DNA from: Phoebastria nigripes
Taxonomy: Eukaryota > Chordata > Aves > Procellariiformes > Diomedeidae
DNA: 64,000 bases
Direction of reading: 5' to 3'
Assembly: GCA_035582835.1 (NCBI GenBank)
Contig: JAYKAV010000666.1
Coordinates: forward strand, 1,003,784 to 1,067,783
Part shown: piece by piece, positions 14,001 to 28,465 of the stretch
How positions within the stretch are numbered: position 1 is the first letter of the stretch
Layout: every line of letters begins with the position of its first letter
Position numbers and translations under genes: made by a program
Notes under the pieces: model-generated
What the model was told of the DNA's origin: nothing
What the model saw: the letters and a program-made list of their open reading frames with translations, nothing else
Database searches by the model: none

Positions 14001-16708
14001 TAAACATAAAGCATGTCCCGGACATTCTAGCAGTCATTCCTAGTCTGCTGCCATATGAATGATAGCAGGGTCTTGTATCAATTTCTGTACATTTCCCAGC
14101 AGGACAGAGGAGAAAAAATAATTCAAAGAACTTCACAACAGCCCTCAAGGCTTGTCTGTATTACACAGCTGGGAACAAACATTTCTTCCTCCTGTGAACT
14201 ACAACTCACAACATTATTAGTTAACCAAAGGTTAAATGTAAGTAACAAATGCTTGTTCCTATTACACCCGACAGTTCCTTATACATATACAGACATCTCA
14301 GTAGGTATTTAAACGTGCCTTTCTTCTTGGTTCTGGAAGTGAATGTTTCAAATGACACAGTAACTGAACCTGAATAGAAAGCATAATTATTAGTCCTTAA
14401 CAGTCAATAACAAGATATGAATTGTTTAATATTTGATGAGAAAGATCTGTGAACAGTTTTGAAAATTAATTTTGTCAGGTCATATTTAGTCAACAGCTCT
14501 CTATTTCAATTGTGAAGATTAATGGTTTTTCCATGAAACTAATGCCAAAACTTTGACTCACTGGAAATAAAACATTAGTTTAAAGAGCTACTCATTATCA
14601 TTTGTTTTACAGTAAAAAATAAATTTCATGAATTAAGATATAAACCATTTTGTCACATAACAGTATGTTGGAGAAGACACGGAAGGTGACCTGTGTACAA
14701 ATAGTTCATCCATCGTTGACAAGTTCCCAACTACTGTAACACTTGCGCAGTTCACATGGAAAGAGAGAAGTTTCGCTTGCTCAGGCTGTTGACTTAGGTT
14801 AGCTATCCTCTGTAAAATAGAAATTATAATGCATACTTTACAGGAGTATGGTGATGACTGACTGTCATTTTCATTACCTGTAGCGTGCGGAACCCTCCCC
14901 TGCATGTTAATGCCCACTGGCCTAATATCGGCATCAGCCTGGATGCACACTCAGTGAGATCTTCTGGGACATGACACCTTTACACATGTGAGTAGAGATT
15001 TCTCATATGCATAGAAGTTCTCAGAATAAATCCTGGCATAGGGCAAAGAGGTTGTACAGATTGTAACTACAAAGTAATGAGCGTTTCTTGGAAGTACCTC
15101 TGTACCTTCAGCATGTATTGCTGCTTATGTGAAAGACACTAACAGTAGATCCCAAGGTCACCTTCTTGCTTGCGAAGACTTTATTCCCACAAGAAAGCAG
15201 CAAAACTTGGGAGATTCCAAGCACTTCTGGGAAATGATGAATGGAAATGGATGGTGTCCTGCATCTTGCAGGATAAATTCATGTTTGTTTGAAATCAAAT
15301 TAAAATCTTACTTTAGCATTGAAAATCTGTATTAAATATCTAAATGAGACTAGAAAAAGAAAAGGTAGGGATGATTTTTTTTTTTAATATGTAATGATAC
15401 TAACTGTCAGTGCTGGAGTATCAAAAAATCATACCAGTAATTCTTGCAAATTTTGCAATCCCTTAACTTCAAATTCTCCTTTATTTCCCATAAAACGCCA
15501 CAGACAGCAGTTGTCATCCTGTCACACAGTCAGTAGAATACATCTCATTTTATACTGCATTTAAGGTTTTATTCTCTTTTCTTGGTTTTTGACACAGTGT
15601 CTTGGTCAATTTTGCTCTTAGACCAGATTATTTTTTTAGATGTTTTTTCTCTACAAAATATTTAGACTCATTCTTAATCTACTGAGATCTGGAACTGGTA
15701 TTCTTGGCTTTAGGGATGCTCTAAAATGACAAAGCTGGGAAAGCACTGGCAGATAGTGCCTTTGCAAGCAGGGACAGATGTTTTGCAAAGGCTGAGAAGC
15801 TAAGGAGTCTGCAGAATTCCTAAACCCCAGTGGGTTTAATGCTCCTTGCTGTCTCTAAAATACCAATACTTTGATGTGTGTCCCATTTTCTGGATTCACT
15901 AGTACTGTGAATTTTGGGATCTTTGCAGACAATTTAAGTTTTCACTTCTGAATATACATCCTAAATATTTAGAAATACTGTATTTTCTGAAGAAATTGCC
16001 ATTGAAAATGTTGTTAAAGTGAAGGTAATTCAGAGCACATGTAAATAATCTAAAATGTATTTCCTCTGTAAAAGCTGATTTCTCCAAAGTTCCTAATGCT
16101 GGTCATGATTTTGGGAACCTTGATTTTGGTTCTACAATATGAAATAATTTGAAAAGGTTGTGATTTTTCAGAGGACAGATGAGTAGTTTCAGAAAACAAT
16201 ACATATTCCTTTTAGAAAACAATGCATCTTCAATGTGCTCCCACTTGGCTACTTAAAAATGGAAGCATTCAAAGTTTCTAGTTACCAAGAATAAGTTGGG
16301 CATATGTAAAACCAGTGTGGATTCTTATGCTGACTGCCTCTTGTTCCATGTCCAAAAGTGCTCAGTTTGCAAAGAGGAACCTCATCTTTCTCTACTCAAA
16401 CTCACTTGGATCTTAATATTTACAAGAGGGACTTTTCATGCTTTTCACATTATCACAGACGAAAATTGTTCAGGTACATCTGTGAGAGCTCACCACCTTC
16501 ATTTCAACCTCCCCGGTTCTAATTCAGGAATGCANTTCAGCAAATCCATCATTTCTAAGCAGTGTGTAGACTACACACATGTTCAACAGTTTTCTGAATG
16601 GGTATGTTTTCTTATAGATCATACAGTTGTAACCTACTAAATACTTATTGTCATGCAGCACAAGAAAGAATTATATCCAATCTTTCCAGGGTTAACTGTT
16701 CTAGGAAT

Positions 16709-16740
16709 AAAACAAACAAACAAACAAACAATAAACAAAA
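16709..16740. repeat. (CAAA)n microsatellite
   Basis: About six AAAC units with slight interruption; a simple repeat in intergenic DNA. Confidence 0.9.
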
Positions 16741-19700
16741 CCAAAACCCAAAGGAAATACATTGTTTAGAAATAAAGTTGCTAGATACAACTGAAGGAAC
16801 AGATTCCTTGAACAAGAAATTTTACATTGCCATTTTTGAAAATCAGACTGGACTTGAACGGTTGAGTGAAAAACAGTAGTTGCCTGAATGCAGACATTAC
16901 AAAACTGGGAGTTAAGAATGAATTTTAAAGAGACTGCCTCATGGAGACAGTAAGATTTTGTTAAATTACATTTGATGTTCTAATAGCCTGAGCAGTAGTG
17001 AGTGACACTGTTGTTAGGAAACCAGCGCTGCTGGACACAGTGTACAGTTAAATTCCATCTGTGCTGTGTGTGAGGGAGAGATCTAGTGCCTGGCCCATAG
17101 AGAGAACAGTTACGATCAAGGAAGATACTGTTTACATTTCAGAAGCCTGCATATTTTCACAAAAATAGCCATCATCATCTTCATTTGATGCCAGCTCCAC
17201 AGCATATGCAGTGATTCACCTCCAGCAAAGGTTTTTAGGATCCATACTTCCATCCCTTTAAAGAGTGCCAATACTCAAACTTCAGGAAAGTCAAAGTATT
17301 GTGTGTCCAAGAGATATTGTACTGAGCACATTATTCATTTCTTAATTCAATAAAATCTCCTTTGTTGAAGCTACTCAACATTGCCACAGGATTTCCAGTC
17401 TACTAGTAGAGTTCAGAGCTGTTATCCCAGCAGTCTGTTCTGGTTTGCTACATGACACAGAAAATATTTCTTGTAACTGATTAGCAATAGATTGTTTTTA
17501 TAAGTGTGTTTCTGTACACGTGCCCTCCTCCAATATCCCTTCGCTATTCCCAGGACAGAGACACCAACTCAGTAGTCACAGGCTACTATATTACATCAGA
17601 GAGCCTCACTAAATCACCATAGACACAATTATCTTTTGTATCCATCAAACCATGAAAGGTTACCTGAGTTACTAAAAAATTCCAGGCGTGTCTTCCTAAT
17701 AAACAACAGTATAGTGATTAATTGCTAAAAGAATCTGGTGCTTTAGGAGTAGCTTTTATTTGGAAAGTTTAACATACTCATTCACCAGACAACTGAACTC
17801 TCCACTTCTCACTTTCTCAGGTCACCTGCAAGTACTAAAGATTTATGTGAGCAAGAAATATCGTTACTTTTTAACATGGCGATGTTTTTTTAAGCAACAT
17901 ATCTCAGATAGAGATTTAGCCCCGTGATGCATACAAAGAAAGAGACTTTGCCTTGAGAGGATTTGGTATGAACTGGGTCACAAAGGCAATTAAAAGTCGT
18001 AAACCAGATGTATTATGTCTGTTCTATCCTTTTCGTTTGTGTCAACGGGTGAAATCGTAGCATGGTACGCCCTGGTTCATTTTGTCATTCTAAAGCTAGA
18101 AATGATGTAAACAAAAAAGCAGCTTTCTTATTTTTTTAGTACTGTGAAAAATAGTGATTTTATTCCACTTAAATCAATGATAAATTCAAAGCTGAAAATG
18201 CATGTGTATTTTTAAAGATTCTGATTCTATAAAGTGCATTCCGTAGTCTGGATTCACTTTAATTGTGATTAATTTGTTTTCTTCTATATCCCATAGTATC
18301 TATACATAGGATGAAACATACGTAAATAAATCACACCATTAACATTGTGTTTTCATTCACCTGTGGAATCCTTCATAAGAATTACCAGTTCATTTAAAGT
18401 ACACACTTTAACTTTCACGTGACTGAGCTGGGCTGAATATGCTTTCTGCTTCCGTGGAAGATCAGTTTAAACACAGTGAAATTAGTAAATCATGTATGTG
18501 GTTGCTCAGTAAGGAGTTACTCAAGTTAATTATATTTCTGTTGTTTTTGGCAAATAGCTAATGCTACAATATTTACTTTAATAAGCTGAAGTAAGCTCTG
18601 AGCCTCTTTAAAATCACACTCTGTACAGAGTGCAAAAACTGTAAACACTGCAGAATGAGGATTCCACTTGAAAATAGATTCATTACTTATTTGCCAAACT
18701 TCCTGCAAATGGGGGAGGATTTGCTATTCTCAGTAAGGTATCTTTATAGGTAACTGCTGGGAAAACTGTTGCAACAACTTGGTGGCACTGAGCAGCTGGT
18801 GCTGTGGCATCATTCCTAAATAAATGCCATCTTTGAAAGCCCACCCATTGGAGGAGAGTAAAAGTCTCTTTGGCCTCTTTGCTACCTAATAGGGTGGAGA
18901 TCAGTACCTGACCTAACTCAGTAAGTTCATAAAACAAACTAGCTTACATGTCCCCTTCTCTGTTCTAGTCCCAAAGAACCACTGTGTCTGGCTGCCCAGG
19001 AGATCTCCAGACATGTAGGATGCCATGGCATAGAGGGGCTACCCCCATTCCTTCAGGTTTCTTATATTCCCCGTGACACCAGTCCCTGAGGCAGAACTAA
19101 TCAAAATGGGTAGACATTTCCATGATTGCACCTCAAAAAGTTCACCTTCATTAACCATCCAGTTCTTTCTTCAAATGCATTGTTTGGGTCATATTTGTGC
19201 TCTCATCTTCACCTGTGGGACTTTCAGACTCATGCCTGATACAGTTATCTGCATTTTGTGGGGGGGGGAAATGCCATATGTTGTCCCTAAATAGCTTACT
19301 TTCCATAGCCAGACAGAAATGTGCCTGTAATTTGCTTTATACTGCCAATACTTTTTGTGAGAGGAAATTGTTGGGGCACTGGAAGTTATTTATTTTCCAC
19401 TATATTTTATTAGGTTATTTCCTGTTTTTCTTCCTGTTCCTTTGCTCTGTCTAATTTGGCAGATAGATTGATTTTCTTCTTGCACTTTCCTTCCTCTTAG
19501 TTTGTTCTCCCAGTCCTACTCACCATCTACTTGTCCAAATCTTCTGGACATCAGTTGAATCTTAGAAAGTATAGCTGGCCAAGGATTTCAACATTTAAAA
19601 TGTGGATAAAGATTTTCAGCTAATTTAAACCTTCAGGCTTGCCATAAGAGTTATGTCCACATCTAGAAAACAGTCATTTCCTCTGTGATTTTTTTTTTGC

Positions 19701-22700
19701 ATATTTATTTTTCCTTTTATTTTATTTTCCCCAAACTTATGCTAGCCCCTGCTTTATCTTGTTCCTTTTCCCACTAAAGTCAGAGTTAGACTGGCCCAAT
19801 TCTTCTACTTTCTGTTTTAGGTATTAGCATGTTCCTGAAGACCGCAGCACCTCAGTAGTTTTTCAACATTTAGGCTGGGACTGGTAGAGGGCAAAAGAAC
19901 TGGGAAATAACACAACATTCCTGGTACCGCCTGATGAGTGTTGGGCAAAATGGGACATTTGTTTGAGGTTACATAAGCTTACCTGGCCTATGACCCTTAT
20001 TGCTGAACACATTCACCTTCCTTCTCTGTTAATCTCAGTAAAGTACAATTATGTTAAAAACATTTACTTACAGGTGAGTACAATATTCAACTTTGGCTTC
20101 CAGCTGTACTGCATATTTTATTGTTGTGTTAGGAAGTGAAAATTGCTCATTGCATGACGAAAATTAACCAGATTTCTCTGAAGGTGAATTTTCCAATCTA
20201 CGAGCTCACAAATTTCTAGTGAAATGCACTATGCTTCAGGAAACGAGTCCCTCTGAAGTTATGTGTCCCTCTAGACTGAGATAAATTGAACAACATTAGA
20301 TGCATCTATACCTTGGGAAAAGAGATCATTAAGTTCAACTCACAGAGAAATAGCCTCAGGGGATATTGGGCTTATTCAGGCTAGCCAAAGGCCATAGCCA
20401 GCACAGCAAAAATTCCAAAATTTGACATATTTAAGCTATTAATTTGAATTGCCAAATAGTCTTTAGACATATTGTTGCAGAGCCCTGAAGTGGAATTGCT
20501 CAGCGGTTAATTTTACTCATCAGCTACATCAACACATGTTCAAGGAAGGCAGGAGTGTTGTGTTATTCCTGCAGCATTTTATTATTTCTCTCTTAAGAAA
20601 AAACAATTGGATTCATATTTATTTTTAACAAAGGCATTACTTTTGTCATAACTCTTCAAAATAAACAAAACTATTACAGCACACAATTGATTCAGTTCAA
20701 TAGCACATAAAACAATTGGAGAAAAGAGACTTACCAAAATGTTATCATTACAAAACCCAAATGAGGAAAACTCATTTATTTTAATTATATATTTAGTAGT
20801 AACTGTGCACAAGCCATCAAAACTGGAGAGGGAAACTCCTAACATTGCTTTCCTAATCAGTTTCTAAAATGTTATCTAAGTTTCAGCATTTGTTAACTAA
20901 GCACAAATTTGATAGCATTGAGGGGAAGCAATACACTCAAAAGAGATTACAGAGACAAGAATATGCTGATACTAAAGGCAGTGAAAAAATATTTTTTATG
21001 CCAAGAAAGAAAAAAACTTGGGGTATGACCTGGAAATTTGAACACTTGAAGAACAAGGGTTCAGCATTTTTTATTTTTCATTTTTGGCACACTCTGTTCA
21101 CTCCAATTTACTGCTCATGTGTTTGGACACAGATTCAACTGTCTCCTGTATCCAAGGATAATGACCTACCACTCCAGTGATTTACTAAACCTCAACTCTA
21201 TGCAGCCACTCAATCAGTGATGGGCTAATCCCTTAATGGCCATTTGTGTCTTTCCAATGCATCCTAAAGAGTTCTGCAACACTCCGATTCTGCTGCACAG
21301 AATTATGTGCACTTCTTCCACCCTCGTTATCTTATCAGGTAGCTAATTCCCACAAATGATCATGCAGTTTCAAGTTTAAGATGAAATTGCAATTGAATCA
21401 TAAATTTGTCACTCTCCAGACAGCTGCTAAGTCAGTAAAATCTTGATCAAGTGGGGATTAGTCACTGGATTGAACAATTAAGACCTGTGAGTGCATCTGG
21501 CCCTCTGTCAGAGACATGTTTATTGATAAAAAAAATAGTTTATGTAGAGGTTTAAAATGTTATTAATTCTTAAGTGGGGCATAATCCTTTATCTAGTATA
21601 TTGTGACACATAGCTAACTATCCCACTAACGTCTTGTTCTGCTCAATTGACTATTTAAACAGAATTAATCTTTTGAAATAATGATGACTGTGAGCCTTTA
21701 TAAATTACCAGAGCAGAGCACAGTGAGAGATGTCATTTACACAAAATGTTTGCTTCCGTGGCTTTTTTTTTAGTCTGTAAAGGGAAACAGCCTTTCAGAT
21801 CATTACCTAGTTATGTTTTTATTAAAATGTTCATATACATTAAGCAATATATTTCCTACACAACAAAAATATGTTTCCTGCAGAGAACTGACATATACGC
21901 ACATCTCTGAGCCCTTTTTTGAAAAAATTAAGGCACAATGGGATACTGGAATGCTATGTTGCACTGCTCGTTACATAATGGAAACAAATAAAGGAGATAA
22001 GCACTTCCCTCAAGTTAGTGACCCCTATGCAAAGTTTTCTTTAGTAGAGATTTTTCCCATTGTATCACGTATCCATGTTTTACCACGATCTATGTTTGTT
22101 AGTTTATTGTAGGAAACAGTAGATCTCTGAAATGTGAAATGTTACTGTTCCATGGCTGTAAATTTTACATCTTTCATATTTTGGACATTGAGATAGTTTC
22201 TCAACTACAAGTATAGATGGATTGAGATTCTGGCTACTTCTACAGTTCTTCAGTTATGGAGTTTTCATTGTGTTGACAACCAGCTGTGAAGAACTCGGCA
22301 CAGACTAAAAGCCTCATTTCAGGCATACTGCTAATAGCAGCAATTTTTGTTCATCGTTGTTCTGACTGAGACTTCCAGTAGTAAATTAAAACTAAGTGAT
22401 TTAAGGTATAATTCACTAATGATACCATGAGTGTGTGCAGTCTTGTTACCTGACGGATTCAGTGCCCACCAGGTCTGTAGTAGGTAATCATTGACCAAGC
22501 TCTTCCAGTGCCACCAGTATCAGTTTTTCTGATTTATCTGGTGTAATGAAACAAACCAGCATTCCTGCATCCATAGATAAAAATGTGATTTGCTTGCCTG
22601 ATGTAAATCTCCATGTTGTACTTGCTTGTTATGAAAATGATTCACTGGAATTACACCAAAGGAGAAAATTGAACTTGCATTTTCTGCAGCCCAAATGCTC

Positions 22701-24672
22701 TCATTCCATAGCACTGAGTACAAGACTTCTTTTTTAAGCAGATCTGTACCCTTCAATCCCTTTGCTTTTCTCACAAGACACTGAAACAAAACATTCCATT
22801 TGGGGTTTGAGAGAAAGATTTTGTTCAACTTGACATAGCAGTTTTCAGCATTTTATTTCCACAAAAAAGACCCAAAAGATTAAATATAAATTCGGCCCAA
22901 TAAAATTGAAATTTGGGACAGATACCTAAGTTTGGCTGCCCATCTGAAAAATCAATTCATAACCTTAATTAACTTAGCAATGTGCAATGTGCAATGTTTC
23001 AGAGTTCAAAGCTACACCAATATAATAACAATGCATTAACTCCACACAAGAAACTAAGATGAATTAATGTTATGGAGGAAATTAGTATCTCCATATAGTA
23101 ACTTAGTAACATAGCAGTGATATTTTTCCTTGTACAGTTACACTGAGCAGCACCAAATGCAATATCATATGCAATAAACAATCATCATAATGTTTAGCTA
23201 TGTTAAGTGTTCACAGAGCTCAGATGGAAATAAAGCTATATATAATTTCGGCAGTGCATAATTACATTCTATATCTTTAAAACACTCTATCCANGGCTTG
23301 TTACCGACTCCGTGTCTGGTGCAGACTCTAAGTAAAATGTAGAAATGAAACCAAGTATGGTTGAAAAAGTTCTCAAGGAACAGTTTAGTCAGGCAGGTAC
23401 TTTTACCTGCGGTATAAATATTGGCTGGATTTAGCACTGGAATATGGTGGAAAACTTGAAGTCTAAATTAACCGTCTTCTGTTTTTTGAGCAGAAGAGCT
23501 CAGGAGAGTCCCAGCCATTTCACAGACATAACATTGCTGCAGCCCATCTCACACAAGGAGGCCTCAAACTCTGATTTCAATGGCTTGCTCATGCAAGCCA
23601 AAATTATGCCCTCAAAGATACCTTTTGCAGAATCCCTGAAGTGCTTAATTCACACCCTACTACAGGCTACAGCACACAGGAGGGGAAGTTTTAGTTGCTG
23701 CTTAGTCAAAGGTAACAACTGCCATGGGCAACAGCGTGCAGAGGTGGCCGAGTCCCTCGGGACTGCTCCTCGTTTGGGCTTTGCTTGGTGCAGCATCAGC
23801 ACTGATGGTTGGTTAGGTGGGTGTTTGGGGCTGGGCCACGTACACCTGCTGAAGCTGGAATGTTTTAATTTGTATTCACTATGGCAAATTCTCCCTCAGT
23901 ATCACACCCTATGTTCTTTGTCAAATCACAGCTGAAGGGCCTCTTGCTCAAGGAACGCAGCCCAAATTCTTCTGACAACCAGGCTGGATTAGGGTGATTC
24001 ACTTCATGAATCAGACAATGCCCTACACTAGCCATTGCTTTTCCATGCTGCTCAGAAGCATAATTTTGTAAATACACTAAAATCCTACTCTCACGGGTCA
24101 CAGTCATTTCATTTTGCCCTTGCCTGTGGCTGATTAATGCAAATTAAATTTCATGCCAGTCAGCTCAAGCAATCTGCACAGTGTACAGAAATCCAGAGTT
24201 TCCACTAGAAGGCAAAATTGTTTTCACCAGTTACTAATGTTTTCAGAAAAGGTCAGAATTCTAAATGCACTGGTATCAAAGAGAGGAATTAAAAAATTCA
24301 ACCACAATAATCTTTGATTTAAAAGTACAATTGAAAAATCCAGCTGGATTACTTATGATTTTTTTTCTGAGTTTAGTATATGTATGAATAAAAACATTTA
24401 AAATGTAAAACAACAACCCTGCCTTTAAAGACGGATCTCTGCAAAAAAGAGCCAGGAATGTACCAAGCTATTTCCAGCAAATGGCCAAGTTAAACAACGC
24501 ACAATGACAAAATTTCCCCTGACTAAAAACAATGTTATACATTTCATGACTATTCGCTACATTGCTCCTAAAGTGAGCTCACGTTTTGGGCCAGTATTTC
24601 AACTGGGTCTCAAGGTTAGCTCACCCCTATCTTCTAACATTAAATACTCATTCCAGGCAGAGAGGGGAAGTT

Positions 24673-24716
24673 AAAAAAAAAAAACAAACCACAACAACAA
24701 CAACAACAAAATAAAA
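24673..24716. repeat. A-rich and (ACA)n simple repeat
   Basis: A 12-base A run is followed by several CAA/ACA units; a simple sequence tract. Confidence 0.9.
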
Positions 24717-27700
24717 CCCCAAACTGAAAATCCTGCCCTACGTTTCTCTGTCACCTGAAATTTTATTCTACTTAAATAATATACAAATCTTACAGTGTTA
24801 AATGCAGAATCACATATCAGAGGTACTGGAATCCAGCTGAACTACATGATATACAGAATATAATCCCAATACATAGACCTTCCTGTAGTCTTGATGTCAN
24901 TGTGACAGAACATCCTCTAACTGTATTCTCATGTGGAAAAACTGGCATACTAAATTTGGAATAATCAGTGGAGTTTGATCCTAATCCAGCAATTTTTGGT
25001 CAGGTAGAAGTCTTACTCGTATTAACTTCAGGAACATGGGGCTTTTCTCAGTAAGAGTCTACAATTGCAGATTCAGCAGGGGCTTATACTATTAGAAGTG
25101 CATTACATTATATTACATTTATTAACAAGGGCAATTAATGTTTTAACTGGCTGGTCTCAAAATTCATAGTTAATTGGGAAATTCAGAGTCTTTAGTGTTT
25201 TTTGGTTTCCTATAGCACCCAGTTCCAATAAATATGCTGGTGCCATTAGAAATTGCATTGTGTAAGTCTCTATTAAACAAAATGTTTCAAGATGTAAACA
25301 CTTAAAAAGAGCAGTATATGTTTTGCTGAGGCTATCCCCCAAAAACTGGTTTGGCTCAATCCAATTTTTTTATANGATCATGGGTATCTAGACTGTACAG
25401 ATCTTTTTGTAATGTAATTACATGAAACAAAATAACACATCAAAGGCAAAAAGGTGAACTCTAGAGGCTCTTCACTAAGAAAAATTCACTTTTTTTCTTT
25501 GATATTCTTTAGTGAAGAATTATAGCTCTCTCTGAAATGCTGAAGAAAATATTTGTTCCTAAATGTCACCTATCTATCTATGAGGTTTTAAATGTTGTGG
25601 CTTTAAAGCAAGTATCACTGAATAGCTAAATAACATTACCAAGGTATCAGCTGCTTCATGTTTGTCATTGTGGATATGGAATATTCTCCTGTTAGCTGAC
25701 TGTCTTTAATTTAGCCCAAGCTCATAATAAAATGTTTGGCTGGATGATCAGTGATCGATGTGAAGGGAGCCTGGGGACTTCAGTCCAGCTTCTAGTGGCT
25801 GCGTTCTCCACATGCGCAGCCACAAAGCACGAAAGCCAGAGACTGGGAGGGCAGGGAGAGCAACCTGTTACCTCCCCACAGGGTGCAAGTCTAGGACACT
25901 CCAATTTGGATCTGAAGTACAGTGGTAAAGGCCTGAAGTGAAAAATACACGGCTACTGCCTAGTCTCTCTGTGTTGTGTAGCTAAAAGGAAGGCTCTATC
26001 ACTTGGGGCAGGAATATTTCCCCATCAGTGCACTCATTCATTTTTTTGCCTTTAATAGTTAATGATTGGTTAAGGAGACAATGAAAATGTCTTCAGTGTT
26101 TAATTCAGCTTTAAAAAAAAGGGAGATTCTGAAAGACTTAACTACTAGACCTGTGTGTGGTAGATGAGAACTAAAGGGTTAAAAAACTAATCGTGGGCAG
26201 CCATCAAGTGGCAGAGAGTAGCAAACATACTGGACACAAACAGGTGATAAAAGCCGATAAGAAAGATGACAAAATTAAGAAAATAAAGAACACTGTTATA
26301 AAGATTTATAGATCAGCTAAAGCAGAGCAAAATAAATGATAACAAACACTGATAAAGAAGAAATGGGGCATCAGCCATATAAACACGCAGGAAACTTCAA
26401 TGCTTCTGTATAGTACTATGACACTGCTTTGTTTACACCAGCATTGACCTTTTGCTCCCAAAGAAGTTTATTAACCATCTTGGTCTTTCTTTGTGTTGCT
26501 TTACTCATCAAGAGAAAGTTGTACAGGGTTGATTCTGATGAATGGCTTTTTCAGAAAGTCAAGTTATCCTTGACTAGATGCAGATGGCCTAGTAAAAAAT
26601 GAATGCTGCCAGCAGACATTGTCTTTATCAGTAGTAAAAGTTCAGCAGGGACTAGACTTCCTCATCTCTGGCCAGAGAAACCCAGCCTTCTGTTTCAGCA
26701 CCATATCACATATTGTCCTAATGAATTCTTGTAACACACTGCAGCCCAGATAAATATGCTTATATTAATGTTTTTTGGCAGTCTGGGGCATGGTACAGAA
26801 TTGACACAAGTGTTTGGATTCTGCCTGCAGCAGACACTAGGAATTTATACAGCTTAGAAATATTAGACTGTTATTAGGTTGTTTGTCCTGTGTGATGACC
26901 TTCAGTATTGCAAACTGCAGCTCGTCCTCCCCAGACTGCCTTCACAAAGGGGAAGCCTGTAGCAAGCCACNCTGAAGTCCTGCAGCTCGGAGCGCGGTGA
27001 GGAAGCAGCTCAGTCACTAGAGGGTTTCATTCATTCCACAACAGTGCAAAAACTAATTTGAGATTTATATTTCAGACCGTCCAGTGGACTTTCACCAGGG
27101 CAATATCTGTTGCAGGCAATTCAAACCCTGCTGCCATGTGACTTTCCTTTCTTTGATCCTCTATTAATTCTTCCTTCTAATAACAGAAACATGCATCTCC
27201 ACACTTCTGAGGTAATGAGCAGTGAGTGATTGACAGCACACCTCTCTTCAGAGCATGAAGCACCGTCCTAGGCAGCCTCAAGGACAGTAGGAGCTTGGCC
27301 CTTGAAGAAGGCCCCAGGCAACCAGATTTTTAAAAGTCTGTAATTCTCAATAGCTACCCAGATCCACTTGGATAAATGCTGTCATTACAGTAACAGCACA
27401 ATACCGTACTCAGGCTACTGAACTGCATTTTGAGTTGTATTACATGATAGTCTTCAGCTCTGACTGCTGCTTTGTAAGTCCTGTAACTTTCTGTTGCAAG
27501 TTAGGAAATTCCTTCAGCTGCAGCGGGGGGCTTGGCTGCATTGCGCACCCAGAAACGCAGCTGTCCTAAAAGAAAGCAAACCCGCTAGGCTGAGCCGTCT
27601 AGTGGCTGAGAGTGAAAAAACTCTCCTGCTCTAAATACAGGTCTTTGTTGGGCTGGAGTGCTTGCCGTACAGTAGATAAAAACCTCTTTATTTGCCTTTA

Positions 27701-28399
27701 CGATGTACCTTTACTGTGCAGCTAGACCAATAACNTAACTGAAAAACCTCAGCGATACGGTTAAAAATGTCAGAGACCTTCCTGGGAGGAAACAGTAAGC
27801 AGACGTGATTATTGTACGAGTGGAGCACGTGCGCNAGGACACACCATTTCCCAAGAAACTCTGGGGCAGGATTTTTTCTGGGCAGTGAGGTTACTTTTTT
27901 TTTTGTAGTTATGTTTTTCAACATTTCATTCAAATGAATGGGAGTTCTGGGGCATGACTCAGATGAGAATGAGCCATAAAAAGAAACAGCCTGAGAATAA
28001 AAACAGTTGTATTTCTCTCCTGCACCTCCATACTAAAGTGTCTTAGTGCCCTGTGTGTTTTTATAATCCCCTTGCACCAAAAGGACTTTTTTGATGCTGG
28101 GGAAGAGTAACTAGTTTTATATTAGATTTATCTAGTCATTCAAGCCAGGATGATCAGCCAGGTCTTTCCATTACCGCTCAGCCTATTTTTGCAGATTAAG
28201 ATTTTGGCTCTGCAAGAGTTCATCAGAACTAAACTAGCCTGTTTCACATAAAAAACAGTGATGCTATTAAATTATATTTATNCCTGTGGGATAAGCATTT
28301 AGCCATCAGGAATAGAAAAGCCCTGCCTGGGACTATACTTTCTCATTCAAGATTTTCAGTGCCTTTAAACACTTGTCTTTTAAAGCCTTATCTGTGGCT

Positions 28400-28465
28400 T
28401 GCAACCTCTTCAGGGCAGAGTCTTCCTGCTACTCGATGTTCCTACAGCACCTAGCACAAGATCTG
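28400..28465 (+). repeat. Ancient L2/MIR-type 3'-tail fragment
   Basis: The plus strand contains CTCTTCAGGGCAGAGTCTTC and CTACAGCACCTAGCACAAG, close to the tail wording of L2/MIR-type amniote repeats (CTCTTTGGGGCAGGGAC, then CAGCGCCTAGCACA). A short, old, inactive fragment. Confidence 0.6.

Larger units (their letters stand above)
14001..28399. other. AT-rich intergenic DNA
   Basis: About 14.4 kb without a recognised gene. It contains simple repeats (16709-16740 and 24673-24716) and a faint old-repeat stretch near 24961-25085 whose wording (such as ATTAACTTCAGGAACATG and TTCTCAGTAAGAGTCT) recalls a common ancient amniote repeat. Open frames reach about 163 codons (23444-23935, plus) without recognisable domains. 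Confidence 0.55.

Noticed and set aside
20300..20400. Possible CR1-like stretch (GAGATCATTAAGTTCAAC)
   Set aside because: A single short resemblance without supporting flanks.
23444..23935. 163-codon plus-strand open frame in intergenic DNA
   Set aside because: No domain, no homologous wording and AT-rich composition like its surroundings; a frame of this length can arise by chance in 64 kb.
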